Below, piece by piece: positions 7,180 through 15,762 of a stretch of 34,582 nucleotides of DNA. The notes under the pieces were generated by a model. The model was given only the letters and a program-made list of their open reading frames with translations. It searched no databases and was not told the origin of the DNA. The stretch is from the NCBI GenBank assembly GCA_902826155.1, contig CADEDU010000060.1:12778-47359 (forward strand). The letters run 5' to 3'. Made by a program: the position numbers and the translations under genes. How positions within the stretch are numbered: position 1 is the first letter of the stretch; the number at the start of each line of letters is the position of its first letter. This stretch comes from an uncultured beta proteobacterium. GTDB taxonomy: Bacteria > Pseudomonadota > Gammaproteobacteria > Burkholderiales > SG8-39.

Positions 7180-8898
7180 TCAATCGACTGCGAACACGAA
7201 CATGCTGTTGCCGCGCTTGAAGTCGAGCTGGGTGTTGCCGCCGCAGCCCATCGCGATGTACTGCTTCTGGCCGACCGTGTACGACACCGGCATCGCGTTT
7301 GCGCCGGCACCGCACTGGAACTGCCACAACAGCTTGCCGTTGCGCGCATCGAGCGCACGGAACAGTCCGTTGCCTTCGCCGTAGAAGTACAGATCGCCAG
7401 CCGTTGCCAGCCCGCCGCCGATCAGCGGCTGCTCGGTGTCGAACTTCCACACCATCTTGCCGGTATCGACATTCACCGCTGCCACGCGCCCCCACTGCTT
7501 CTCGCTGGCAATGGCCTTGAACGCGCCGCCGAGCCACAGCTTGCTGCCGCCCGGATATTTCGCCGCCTCGACGTGATAGGTCATCGGCTGATGCAGGTTC
7601 ATCGCGTAGGTGAGCCGCGTCTTCGGGCTGAACGCCATCGGCGACCACTCGACCCCGCCGTTGGCCCCAGGCAGCATGCGCGCACCTTCAGCCGTGGGTA
7701 GCACCCACATGTTCTCCTGCGGGATCATCGCTTCGGAGAAACGGATCAACTCGCAGTTGTCGCGCCGATGCACGTAGACATGGCCGGTCTTGCCGCCGTG
7801 GATCACCGCCGGCACCATCTTGCCGCTCTTGTCGCGCGCATCCACCAGGATCGGCGGGCTCACCGCATCAAGATCCCATACATCGTGCGCGACGTACTGG
7901 AAGTGGCACTTGTACGAGCCCTTGTCGAGATCGACCGCGACGATCGAGTCGGTGTAGAGGTTGTCGCCGGGGCGCTCGTCGCCGTACAGATCGGGCGATG
8001 GATTGCCGACCACGAACCATACCGTGCGGTTCTTCAGATCGACCGCAGGGTTCATCCACACGCCGCCGCCGAGCGTCTGCCAGAACGAGCTGTCCTTCGC
8101 GAACGCCTCTTTCTCCTTGGCGATGTCGCGCTTCATGTCGCGACCGGTGGCGTCTTTCGGGTCCCACTTGCCCTCGTGCCCTTTCTCGGGGACGGTAAAG
8201 AAGGTCCAGAGCTCCTTGCCATCCTCGGCGTTGAACGCCTTCACGAAGCCGCGAATCCCATACTCGCCGCCGTTGGTGCCGATCAGCACTTTGTTGTCGA
8301 CGACCGTCGGCGCCATCGTCTCGCTGTAGCCCTTCTCCGGATCGGCGATCTGCGTTTCCCACAGCACCTTGCCGTCCTTGGCGTCGAGCGCGACCAGCTT
8401 CGCATCGAGCGTGCCCATGAACAGCCGCCCGCCCGACACGGCCACGCCGCGATTGTTCGGTCCGCAGCAAAACGTCGTCACCGGCCCCATCTTGTGCTTG
8501 TAGTGCCAGAACTCCTTGCCGGTCGCGGCATCCACCGCGTAGACGTGATTGAACGACGTGGTGAAGTACATGATGCCGTCGACCACGATCGGCGCCGTCT
8601 CCATCGACTCGACCACTTCGGTCTGCACCACGAACACCGGACGCAGCCGGCGTACGTTCTCGGTGTTGATCTGATTGCCCGGGTAATAGCGCATCTGATC
8701 GTAGCTGCCGTTGGTGTGCAGCCAATTGCGCGACTGCCTGCCGGCGGCGTTGAGCATCTCCTGCGTGACGTTGATGCTCTTGGCGGTGGTGGTGGCCGGT
8801 CCCTTCTTCTGGTTCTGCACTTCCTGGGCATGCGCGACGTACGGGATGACCATCGCCGCGGTAACGGCGAGTGCGCGCAGGGTGAGGCGAGCGTTCAT
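7180..8898 (-). CDS. PQQ-dependent alcohol dehydrogenase, putatively lanthanide-type
   Basis: The 572-residue periplasmic quinoprotein has a signal peptide (cleavage near VAHA-QE) and an eight-bladed propeller with repeated W-docking motifs (for example [33 protein letters not shown]). The adjacent cysteines of the PQQ-capping disulfide are Cys144-Cys145 ([10 protein letters not shown]). Metal-site residues expected by comparison with MxaF/XoxF are Glu212 (GGEYGIRG), Asn299 (VGNPSPDL) and catalytic Asp342 in HDVWDLD. Asp344, two positions later, matches the extra aspartate of lanthanide-dependent XoxF and PedH enzymes; calcium enzymes have Ala or Ser there. No C-terminal haem domain is present, so an external cytochrome is needed and is encoded downstream. 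AAAGGAGAGG precedes the ATG. The substrate is presumably an alcohol or aldehyde. Confidence 0.93.
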   Translation of the reverse strand: MNARLTLRALAVTAAMVIPYVAHAQEVQNQKKGPATTTAKSINVTQEMLNAAGRQSRNWLHTNGSYDQMRYYPGNQINTENVRRLRPVFVVQTEVVESMETAPIVVDGIMYFTTSFNHVYAVDAATGKEFWHYKHKMGPVTTFCCGPNNRGVAVSGGRLFMGTLDAKLVALDAKDGKVLWETQIADPEKGYSETMAPTVVDNKVLIGTNGGEYGIRGFVKAFNAEDGKELWTFFTVPEKGHEGKWDPKDATGRDMKRDIAKEKEAFAKDSSFWQTLGGGVWMNPAVDLKNRTVWFVVGNPSPDLYGDERPGDNLYTDSIVAVDLDKGSYKCHFQYVAHDVWDLDAVSPPILVDARDKSGKMVPAVIHGGKTGHVYVHRRDNCELIRFSEAMIPQENMWVLPTAEGARMLPGANGGVEWSPMAFSPKTRLTYAMNLHQPMTYHVEAAKYPGGSKLWLGGAFKAIASEKQWGRVAAVNVDTGKMVWKFDTEQPLIGGGLATAGDLYFYGEGNGLFRALDARNGKLLWQFQCGAGANAMPVSYTVGQKQYIAMGCGGNTQLDFKRGNSMFVFAVD

Positions 8899-9030
8899 AA
8901 CCCCTCTCCTTTGTTTTGATCGATTGAGGTCTGCTCCGTCGGCTCCGTTGACTGTGAAGCCGAGTCCTCTTACGACAGCGATCAGCGTCGCTTCGGGTTG
9001 CGCGGATTAGAATGCATTCGAGCGCAGTCC

Positions 9031-9036
9031 ATTATA
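9031..9036 (-). promoter_or_regulatory. Consensus -10 box (TATAAT) upstream of the PQQ dehydrogenase
   Basis: The minus strand reads TATAAT at 9036-9031, about 133 bases before the dehydrogenase ATG, implying a 5' leader of roughly 125 bases. No good -35 box sits at the right distance, so an activator or alternative factor may be needed. The same AT-rich spot could give CATTAT as a -10 box for the divergent ankyrin gene. Confidence 0.35.
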
Positions 9037-9091
9037 GGCGCGGTGCTGTGTGCCGATACAGCATCATCGTGGATGACAAGAGGAGGCTCGC

Positions 9092-9796
9092 ATGAGTCGA
9101 TGCTGCAACGCCGCAACGCGCTTGCCACCGAGAAGGCGCCGATCCGTCCGAATCGCCTTGCTGTTCGTCATGTTCTTTTCCGCATTGCAAGTCAGTGAGA
9201 CGTCAGCACAGAGAAACATCAATTTCGAGTTGCTCCTTGCCGCGCGCGATGGCAGCGAGGCATCGATGCTTGCGTTGATCGAGCAAGGCGCGAACGTCAA
9301 CTCGCGCAATCGGCTCGGCGACACGCCCCTCAACCTTGCGGCTCGCGCAGGCAAGCTCGATCTCGCTCGGCAGCTCATCGAGAAAGGCGCGGACGTCAAT
9401 CTCGCCAACCTCGCCCGCGTCACGCCGCTCATGAGCGCCGCGTTCGGCGGCCATGCATCGATGGTCGAGTTGTTGCTTGCCCATCGCGCCGATCTTGCGG
9501 CGATCGATCGCGTCCGCAAGACGGCGATGGTCTACGCGGCCGGCAATGGCTGTGGCGCCTGCGTCGAGGTGCTGCTGAAGGCAGGCGTGGCAGTGAACGA
9601 GCGCTACGCCAACGAGTCGACCGCGCTGATGTGGGCCGCCGGCTACGGCAATGTCGAGACGATCAAGCTGCTGCTCGCGCGCGGCGCGCAACTCGATGCA
9701 CGCGACGACCGCGGCAAGACCGCGCTGGCCATCGCGCGCGAAGCCAAGCAGGGCGATGCGGCCGACTTGATGAAGGGGGCGGGCGCGGCCGAATGA
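9092..9796 (+). CDS. Exported ankyrin-repeat protein
   Basis: The 234-residue protein starts with an arginine-rich N-terminus and a hydrophobic stretch (residues 19-36), reading as a signal peptide or anchor. It continues with five to six ankyrin repeats covering about 43-232. Repeat hallmarks are visible: GDTPLNLAARAGKLDLARQL, VTPLMSAAFGGHASMVELLL, STALMWAAGYGNVETIKLLL and GKTALAIAREAKQGD. Ankyrin repeats mediate protein-protein contacts; exported bacterial examples often act in the periplasm. Divergent transcription from the PQQ dehydrogenase (193-base shared region) suggests a link to that respiratory module, perhaps as a scaffold or maturation factor, which is inference. AGGAGG lies seven bases before the ATG. 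The pair GCGAC in repeat four adds two cysteines. Confidence 0.88.
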   Translation: MSRCCNAATRLPPRRRRSVRIALLFVMFFSALQVSETSAQRNINFELLLAARDGSEASMLALIEQGANVNSRNRLGDTPLNLAARAGKLDLARQLIEKGADVNLANLARVTPLMSAAFGGHASMVELLLAHRADLAAIDRVRKTAMVYAAGNGCGACVEVLLKAGVAVNERYANESTALMWAAGYGNVETIKLLLARGAQLDARDDRGKTALAIAREAKQGDAADLMKGAGAAE

Positions 9797-9826
9797 GCCG
9801 CGCGCTGCCGCTATCGAAACAGCCTT

Positions 9827-10009
9827 TCAGATCTTGCCGCCCTTCGGGTGCTGCCACCACGCGCCGCCCAGGCGCCCATCGCTGTACACCGGCACTTCCG
9901 GTCCGGCGAGTTGATTCGGGTCGGCAGCGCGCGTGGCGCAGCCGGCACTCAACGCGGCCGTTGCGGCCAATGCGAGCGCAACAGCAGTCCGTGCGAGGAT
10001 CGATTTCAT
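9827..10009 (-). CDS. Small lipoprotein, 60 residues
   Basis: The ORF encodes MKSILARTAVALALAATAAL, then a lipobox LSAGC with the acylated cysteine near residue 24, and a 36-residue mature part rich in Gly, Pro and Trp (GRLGGAWWQHPKGGKI). It should be exported and lipidated. The ATG at 10009 has CTGGAG about 10 bases upstream. It sits 100 bases downstream of a Bug receptor gene on the same strand and ends 30 bases from the convergent ankyrin gene. I do not recognise a family; no function can be assigned. Confidence 0.7.
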   Translation of the reverse strand: MKSILARTAVALALAATAALSAGCATRAADPNQLAGPEVPVYSDGRLGGAWWQHPKGGKI

Positions 10010-10109
10010 TCCGTGCTCCAGTCGATTGAGGGATCGCGTTCGACACACCAGCGCGACAAAGTTCGATCGATTTCGCCCGCGCCGTTGCGTGTGAACTAGA
10101 TACGCTCGA

Positions 10110-11099
10110 TCACTGCGCCTGGATGCCGAGCTCCCGCACCAGCTTGCCGAATCGCTCGATGTCTTGCTTCACGCTGTCGGCAAACGCCTCGGGCGTGCTC
10201 GGCTGCGCAATCAACCCGCCGCGCGCGAGCCGCTCGGCCACCTCGGGCGCCGCAAGGGCACGCCCCAGCTCGGTGTGAAGTTTCGCGATCACCGGCCGGG
10301 GTGTTCCACCCGACGCAGCGAAGGTGAAGTACGTGGGTACCAGCGTGTCGGTACCGCCGCCGACCTCCTGCATCGTCGGCACGTCGGGCAGCATCGCCAT
10401 GCGGGCCGGTGCACCGACCGCGATCGCGCGCAGCCGACCGTCGCGCACGTAGTTCAGCACGCCCTCGGGCGAGGACATCATGATGTGCGCATCGCCCGCC
10501 ATTACCGATGTCACGACTTGCGTGGTCCCCTTGTACGGTACATGGGTAAGATCGACGCCCGCCTGCGACTTCAGCCGCTCGAAATTGAGCTGCACGATGC
10601 TGCCGGTGCCGAAGCTCGCGTAGTTGAGGCTGCCCGGCTTGGCTTTCGCGAGCGCGACGAAATCCTTGAACGTCGGCGCTGCAAGCGCCGGATTGATCGC
10701 CAGCACGTAGCGCAGCTCGGTGGATATGCCGGTGTAGGCGAAATCCTTGAGCGGGTTGTACGGCAGCGATTTGTACAAGCTCGGATTGATGGTGAGCGCA
10801 CCGCGATCGATTACCAGCAGCGTGTAGCCGTCGGCCGGCTGCTTCGCGACATAGTCGGCACCGACGATCGCGTGCGCCCCCGGCCGGTTCTCCACCACCA
10901 CCGGCTGACCGACCGACTCCGACAGTTTCTGCGCCACCGCGCGCGACATCAGATCGACGCCTGCGCCGGGTGAATACGCGACGACGATCTTGATCGTGCG
11001 GGCCGGATAGCCGGACTCGCTCTTGGCCGCACTCTGCGCCAAGCTGGTCGTGCTCGTGAGCGCGCAGGCCAGCCCCAGCAATATCGTGGCCAGCCTCAT
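10110..11099 (-). CDS. Bug-family (TctC) tripartite tricarboxylate receptor
   Basis: This 329-residue periplasmic receptor has a signal peptide (MRLATILLGLACALTSTTSL, AQ) followed by YPARTIKIVVAYSPGAGVDL, ADGYTLLVIDRGALTINPSL, HVPYKGTTQVVTSVMAGDAH and VPTMQEVGG, the usual Bug motif order. GGAAGGAG precedes the ATG. Its first four bases overlap the amidohydrolase stop (ATGA at 11096-11099), showing translational coupling. It is the third gene of a Bug / amidohydrolase / Bug operon, so its ligand is probably the amidohydrolase substrate or a close relative. The region between the TPEEARG-like upstream frame and the ATG belongs to the amidohydrolase. Confidence 0.9.
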   Translation of the reverse strand: MRLATILLGLACALTSTTSLAQSAAKSESGYPARTIKIVVAYSPGAGVDLMSRAVAQKLSESVGQPVVVENRPGAHAIVGADYVAKQPADGYTLLVIDRGALTINPSLYKSLPYNPLKDFAYTGISTELRYVLAINPALAAPTFKDFVALAKAKPGSLNYASFGTGSIVQLNFERLKSQAGVDLTHVPYKGTTQVVTSVMAGDAHIMMSSPEGVLNYVRDGRLRAIAVGAPARMAMLPDVPTMQEVGGGTDTLVPTYFTFAASGGTPRPVIAKLHTELGRALAAPEVAERLARGGLIAQPSTPEAFADSVKQDIERFGKLVRELGIQAQ

Positions 11100-12160
11100 G
11101 CCGCGCTCCTTCCCGCCACGCGTTCGGATCGCCGGCGCATGAACGGCGCATTCTGGTCGAGCCCGAGGAACGTCGCGGCGTTGCGCCACAGGATCTGCTC
11201 CTTCTCCTGCGGGGTGAACAACGGGCTGTTGACGATCCAGTTCACCGCGCCGCCAACGATGTTCCCGCCGGCAGGATGATCGGTGCCGATCATGATGCGG
11301 CTGGTGCCCGCGCGCTTCTTCAGGAGTTCGAGCGAATCGTCGTCGTGGATCAGGCAATCGAAATAGAGCCGCGAGAGGTAGCTCGCAGGCGGATGGGCCA
11401 TCGGACGCGCATCGGCGCGTTGCAGATAGCGCAGATTCAGGCGACCCACGCCGTAGTGGATCCAGCCCCCGCCCTGCGTGAACATGATGCGCGCGTCCGG
11501 ATGGCGGTCGAGCAAGCCGCTGTACACGACCGACATCGCCGCGAGGCTCGATTCCAGCGGCGCACCGAACGAATTCCAGAAGTGGTAGCGCGGGAAGCGG
11601 TCTTCGCCGGCCTTGTCCCAGATGGTCGGATGCACCACGATCGACACGCCCAGCTTGGCGGCAGCCTCCAGAATCGGCAGCACTGCCGGCTCATCCAGGT
11701 TCAGCCGGCGCACGTTGGAGGCCAACAGGATCGTGCTCAAGCCCAACTTGCTGGTCGCGTAGTCGAGTTCGGCCAGCGCGAGCCTGGCGTGCTGCATCGG
11801 CAACACCGCCATGCCGCGAAACCGGTCGGGGAAGGCACGCTGCACCTCGGCGATCTCCTCGTTCACTTCGCGGGTGAAGCGTGCCGCCTCGGTTTCGTCG
11901 AGCTGGTAGTTCCAGAACGTGCCGGTGAGCACCAGCGCTTCCAGATCGATGCCTTCGTGCTGCTGACGGGCCGCGGCACGCGCTGCGGGGTCGTCAAGGA
12001 CCGAACGTGACGCAGCGAATTTGAGAATGCGCTCGCCATGCGCAATGTGTTCGGCGCCGGCCTGATCGCGCACGATGCGCCAGCCGTACCAATCCTTGCC
12101 GGCTTCGCTCTGTCGGATCAGTCCGCGCGGGGTCCAGTGCGCGTGCATGTCGATGGCCAT
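11096..12160 (-). CDS. ACMSD-type amidohydrolase (metal-dependent decarboxylase/hydrolase family)
   Basis: The 354-residue cytoplasmic TIM-barrel protein carries the metal-ligand set of the amidohydrolase-2 (ACMSD, gamma-resorcylate decarboxylase) family: H6-A-H8 at the start, His177 (IVVHPTIW) and Asp294 (IGTDHPAGG). The conserved catalytic HGGG motif of ACMSD appears as TQGGGW (Gln229), so the usual general acid/base histidine is missing. This suggests a changed reaction, for example hydration or hydrolysis rather than decarboxylation, or a different proton donor. GGGAGAAG precedes the ATG at 12160. It lies between two Bug receptor genes, 11 bases after one and overlapping the other by four. 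Substrates in the family are aromatic or ring-cleaved carboxylates. Confidence 0.85.
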   Translation of the reverse strand: MAIDMHAHWTPRGLIRQSEAGKDWYGWRIVRDQAGAEHIAHGERILKFAASRSVLDDPAARAAARQQHEGIDLEALVLTGTFWNYQLDETEAARFTREVNEEIAEVQRAFPDRFRGMAVLPMQHARLALAELDYATSKLGLSTILLASNVRRLNLDEPAVLPILEAAAKLGVSIVVHPTIWDKAGEDRFPRYHFWNSFGAPLESSLAAMSVVYSGLLDRHPDARIMFTQGGGWIHYGVGRLNLRYLQRADARPMAHPPASYLSRLYFDCLIHDDDSLELLKKRAGTSRIMIGTDHPAGGNIVGGAVNWIVNSPLFTPQEKEQILWRNAATFLGLDQNAPFMRRRSERVAGRSAA

Positions 12161-12171
12161 GACTCTTCTCC

Positions 12172-13191
12172 CTATTCAGTGGCTTTGAAGTTCGCCGCCT
12201 GGATCATCTCGTTCCAGCGATCGGATTCGGCTTTCATGCGGGCTTCGATCGCGGCGGGCGTGTCGGGCCGCGGCAGATCGAAACCGAGCTTGCGGATCGC
12301 CGGCTCGTATCCGGCGTGCATGATGGCGGCGTTGAACGCCTGGATGATGCGTGCGACCTCGGCCGCCGGCACCTTCCGGTGCACGAACAGGCCGAACCAG
12401 TCGTGAATCTCAAGGTTCGGAAAACCAAGCTCCTTAACCGTCGGCACGTCAGTGACCACGGCGTTGCGTCGTGCGCCAGAGTCGGCGATCAGCCGCAGCC
12501 GGCCCGCCTGGTGATGCGGCACGCCGATCGGCACCGTAGTGATCATGCCGGCGATGTTGCCGCCGAACAGATCCTTGATCGCCTCGGCGCCGCCCTTGTA
12601 CGGCACGTGCGTGAGCGGGAAGTTGCCGGCCTTTGCCAGCCCCATGCCGATGAAGTGCTGCGGCGTCCCGTTGCCTGGTGTGCCGAACGTCGCCTTGCCC
12701 GGGTTGGCGCGACACCATTCGACGAACTCGGCGAACGTCTTTGCGGTCGTCGCCGGCCCGATGGTGAGCCCGAAGCTGTATTCGACGGCGATGCCGATCG
12801 GCTGGAAGTCGGCGTACGGATCCCACGGCAGCTTGGCGACGATGCGCGGATAGATCTCCATCACCGCCGCGGGCATCAGCATCCAGACCGAGCCGTCAGC
12901 CGGCGCGTTCTTGACGTACTCCACCGCGATCCGGCCGCCTGCACCGCTACGGTTCTCCACCACAGCGGTGATGCCGGAGTCCTTGATCCGATCGGCGAGG
13001 ATGCGCGCGACCACGTCGGGCGAACCGCCGGCCGGAAAGCCGACGATGATGCGCGTGGCACTGGAGGACTGCGCCGTTACGCTCGGCGTCACTACGCACG
13101 CGAGCACCGCGAACAGCGCGGCACGAAGGCGCGCGATGGTCGGCGCAGAGAAGTTCGCAAACAGACATCCGGCAATACTTGTGCGGTTCAT
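12172..13191 (-). CDS. Bug-family (TctC) tripartite tricarboxylate receptor
   Basis: This 339-residue protein is the first gene of the Bug / amidohydrolase / Bug operon. It has a longer N-terminal region with a hydrophobic segment at about residues 21-41 (ending SVTA-QS). RIIVGFPAGGSPDVVARILA, LPWDPYADFQPIGI, HVPYKGGAEAIKDLFGGN and VPTVKELGFPNLEI follow. The AMG motif typical of ligand-loop variation differs from the third-gene receptor, so the two receptors are not recent duplicates and may bind different compounds. TGAGGATCGGC precedes the ATG. It lies 96 bases beyond the muramidase gene end with no visible terminator. Confidence 0.9.
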   Translation of the reverse strand: MNRTSIAGCLFANFSAPTIARLRAALFAVLACVVTPSVTAQSSSATRIIVGFPAGGSPDVVARILADRIKDSGITAVVENRSGAGGRIAVEYVKNAPADGSVWMLMPAAVMEIYPRIVAKLPWDPYADFQPIGIAVEYSFGLTIGPATTAKTFAEFVEWCRANPGKATFGTPGNGTPQHFIGMGLAKAGNFPLTHVPYKGGAEAIKDLFGGNIAGMITTVPIGVPHHQAGRLRLIADSGARRNAVVTDVPTVKELGFPNLEIHDWFGLFVHRKVPAAEVARIIQAFNAAIMHAGYEPAIRKLGFDLPRPDTPAAIEARMKAESDRWNEMIQAANFKATE

Positions 13192-13287
13192 GCCGATCCT
13201 CAGTCGCGTGCAGCTGGCCTCGACGCGATTCTCTGCGACTGCGGCACCGGTACCCTGCCCGCGCCGCCGCGCCTCCGGCCCAAAAGC

Positions 13288-14121
13288 CTAGCGTTGCTGC
13301 GTGAGCGCCGCCTCGTACGCCTGCCGGAGCTTCACGTCATACTGGTTCTGCGCGTAGCCCGGGCCGTTGTAGGCGCGCGCGAATTTTGGCCAGTTGCGCT
13401 CGCGCAACCAATCGACCAGCGACTTTCCTTCCCAGCGGTTGACCTGCACGAACTTGCCGAACGCCTCGAGTTGCGCGCGCTCGTTGGCGTACATCGCCTC
13501 CACATAGGTCTCCACCGACGCGTAGCCCAGGCCGACCGCGTGATAGCCCATGATCTGGAACAGCCCCCACGAAGCCGATTCCAGCGCGGCACCCGAATCG
13601 ATCTTCTGCGCCTTAGCCAGGCGCGCGTACTCGCCCGGCCCACCGACGTACTTGGTGCGATCCCACCGCGGGAACAGGATGTCCTGATTGCCCGCCTGCA
13701 GCGCCGCCGGCTTCTTGCCGCGCTTGACGAGCTGCTGCCAGAACACGTGGCCTTCGAACAGGATCTTCGGCCGCAGCGCCCAGAAGCCCGAACCGCCCGA
13801 TTCGACCTTGTAGACCGCGCGCACCGTAGCCACCGGCAGACCGACCTGATTGGCGACATGCTCGATGTCGGCGCTGCCCAACCACTTCTTCGACACCTCC
13901 CCGATGAGCTCCGGCTTGAGGGCGAAGAAGCGGGTCCAGGTCTTCTCACCGGCAACGCCGTCGGCGATCAGCCCCTGATCGCGCTGGAAGCGCCGCACCC
14001 CGTCGCGGGTCTTCTGATCGTTCTTGCCGTCAATGTCGGGCAGGTAACCCAGCTCGTGCAGATAGGCCTGCAGCAAGACGATGTCGCGAATCGGGATCAG
14101 ACCACGTTGGACGTCGGGCAC
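13288..14121 (-). CDS. Phage-type N-acetylmuramidase with peptidoglycan-binding domain
   Basis: The 277-residue protein has an N-terminal PG_binding_1-type domain (about 12-65: LLQAYLHELGYLPDIDGKND, then TRDGVRRFQRDQGLIADGVAG). An N-acetylmuramidase (DUF3380) catalytic domain follows at about 85-272. The likely catalytic Glu107 sits in VYKVESGGSGF, and ESASWGLFQIMGYHA is typical of this lysozyme-like family. Such proteins are usually phage endolysins cleaving the peptidoglycan glycan strand. No signal peptide, holin or spanin gene is present and no other phage genes are nearby, so this is either a domesticated remnant or needs another export route. The start is GTG with GGAG nine bases upstream. 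It follows rmuC on the same strand by 74 bases. Confidence 0.88.
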   Translation of the reverse strand: MPDVQRGLIPIRDIVLLQAYLHELGYLPDIDGKNDQKTRDGVRRFQRDQGLIADGVAGEKTWTRFFALKPELIGEVSKKWLGSADIEHVANQVGLPVATVRAVYKVESGGSGFWALRPKILFEGHVFWQQLVKRGKKPAALQAGNQDILFPRWDRTKYVGGPGEYARLAKAQKIDSGAALESASWGLFQIMGYHAVGLGYASVETYVEAMYANERAQLEAFGKFVQVNRWEGKSLVDWLRERNWPKFARAYNGPGYAQNQYDVKLRQAYEAALTQQR

Positions 14122-14195
14122 GAGCGGTTCTCCGGATAGTTGGGACCAGATTGAAGCTGCCCGAGTCTATGCCGTGCCTGCGGTTTCGGGGCGCC

Positions 14196-15725
14196 TCAAC
14201 GCTCGCCGGATGTCGGTGTATCGCGCGCCGGCTCGGGCTCGTACGGCAACTCAGGCTGGCCGAGCATGAGCTGCGCATCGGCGCTGGGCAGCGATTCGAC
14301 CTGAGTGAGCTTGCGTTCGATCTGCCGCGTGCGCACCTCGGCATCGCCAATCGATTTCGCCGCCTGATCGAGCCTTTCCTTGGTCTTGGCGAGCACCGTG
14401 CCGAACTTGCCGAACTCGGTCTTCACCGCACCGAGCAGCGCCCACACTTCACTCGATCGCTTCTGGATCGCCAGGGTGCGGAACCCCATCTGCAGACTGT
14501 TGAGCAGCGCGGCGAGCGTGGTCGGCCCGGCGATGATCACGCGGTACTCGCGTTGCAGTACGTCGGCAAGCCCCGGACGGCGCAGCACCTCGGCGTACAG
14601 CCCTTCGGTGGGCAGAAACAGCACGGCGAAATCGGTGGTGAGCGGTGGCTGCAGATACTTGTCGCGGATTGAGCGCGCCTCGAGCTTGATGCGGGCCTCG
14701 AGTTGTTTGCCGCTTTCGTCGAGCGCTTCGAGATCGGCGCGTTCCTGCGCCTCGACTAGTCGCTGATAGTCTTCCTGCGGGAACTTCGCGTCGATGGGCA
14801 GATAGACGGCATCGCCCTCGCCACCCAGACCCGGCAGGCGGATCGCGAAGTCGACGCGCTCGCCCGAACCGCGCCGCGTTTCCACCTGCCGCTCGAACTG
14901 GCCTGGGGCCATGAGCTGCTCGAGCAGATTGCCCAACTGCACCTCACCCCAGGTGCCGCGCGTCTTCACGTTGGTGAGCACGCGTTTCAGGTCACCCACA
15001 CCAGCGGCGAGCGACTGCATTTCGCCCAGCCCGCGATGCACCTGCTCCAGCCGCTCGCTCACCTGCTGGAACGACTGCGACAGGCGCTCTTCGAGCGTCT
15101 TGTGCAGCTTCTCGTCGACGGTCTGGCGCATTTCGTCGAGCTTCTTGGTGTTGTCGGTCTGCAGCTCGCGCAGACGTTCGTCGACCGTGCCGCGCAACTC
15201 GACGATGCGCCGGTCATTGGCTTCGGCCATCTGCTGCAGGCGCTCACCCAGCGCATCGCCGAACCGCTTCAGCGTCTGTGCGGTTTCCTCGCGGCCGGTG
15301 CGCTGATCGGCGGCCGTCTGCACCAGACGCTGATCGACCGTGGCACGCAAATGCTCGAACTTCTCCTCGTTGGCGCGAGTGAGCCCGGTGAGGCTCTGCG
15401 CGAACGCGTCGATCTGGTTGTTCTGCACCTGCGCCATCTGCGACAACTGCGCACCCAGCATCTGCCCGACCCGCGCGAACTGGCTGGCGTGTTCCTCGCG
15501 CTGCGCGCGCGAGTGTTCGGCCGATTCGGTGCGCTGCCGCGCGAGTTCCTCGCGCAGTTCGCGTTCCAGCCGCTCGTTGTCGCGCGCCAGCGCCGCGAGA
15601 TCGCGCGCCGAAGGCGCACGCGCGAGCAACACCACCGTCGCCACCGCAATGATCAACAGCAGCACGACCGCGGTCACCATCAACCATGGCAGGCCAAGCC
15701 CCGTCTGATCGAGAATGCTGCTCAT
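14196..15725 (-). CDS. rmuC: DNA recombination protein RmuC
   Basis: The 509-residue protein has an N-terminal membrane anchor (about 15-35), a long coiled coil rich in Glu, Arg and Gln (about 45-235) and the RmuC domain, a PD-(D/E)xK-like nuclease fold (about 250-470). Recognisable RmuC segments are TRGTWGEVQLGNLLEQL, YLPIDAKFPQEDYQRLVEA and LFLPTEGLYAEVLRRPGL. RmuC limits rearrangements at inverted repeats in E. coli; the enzymatic activity is inferred from fold only. Length agrees with the family. CAGGAG lies about 11 bases before the ATG. It is divergent from the acyl-CoA synthetase gene with only a few tens of bases between starts. Confidence 0.93.
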   Translation of the reverse strand: MSSILDQTGLGLPWLMVTAVVLLLIIAVATVVLLARAPSARDLAALARDNERLERELREELARQRTESAEHSRAQREEHASQFARVGQMLGAQLSQMAQVQNNQIDAFAQSLTGLTRANEEKFEHLRATVDQRLVQTAADQRTGREETAQTLKRFGDALGERLQQMAEANDRRIVELRGTVDERLRELQTDNTKKLDEMRQTVDEKLHKTLEERLSQSFQQVSERLEQVHRGLGEMQSLAAGVGDLKRVLTNVKTRGTWGEVQLGNLLEQLMAPGQFERQVETRRGSGERVDFAIRLPGLGGEGDAVYLPIDAKFPQEDYQRLVEAQERADLEALDESGKQLEARIKLEARSIRDKYLQPPLTTDFAVLFLPTEGLYAEVLRRPGLADVLQREYRVIIAGPTTLAALLNSLQMGFRTLAIQKRSSEVWALLGAVKTEFGKFGTVLAKTKERLDQAAKSIGDAEVRTRQIERKLTQVESLPSADAQLMLGQPELPYEPEPARDTPTSGER

Positions 15726-15762
15726 CTAGAATTCCGCTCCTGTGACCGAGCACCGCCTGCCC

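Noticed and set aside
12316..14139. 607-codon open frame on the plus strand opposite the Bug receptor and muramidase genes
   Set aside because: Arg/His-rich translation without any domain, antisense to two clear genes; a GC-rich mirror frame.
13288..15725. Prophage remnant around the muramidase
   Set aside because: Only one phage-type gene is present; rmuC is a normal chromosomal gene and no integrase or attachment repeat is visible.
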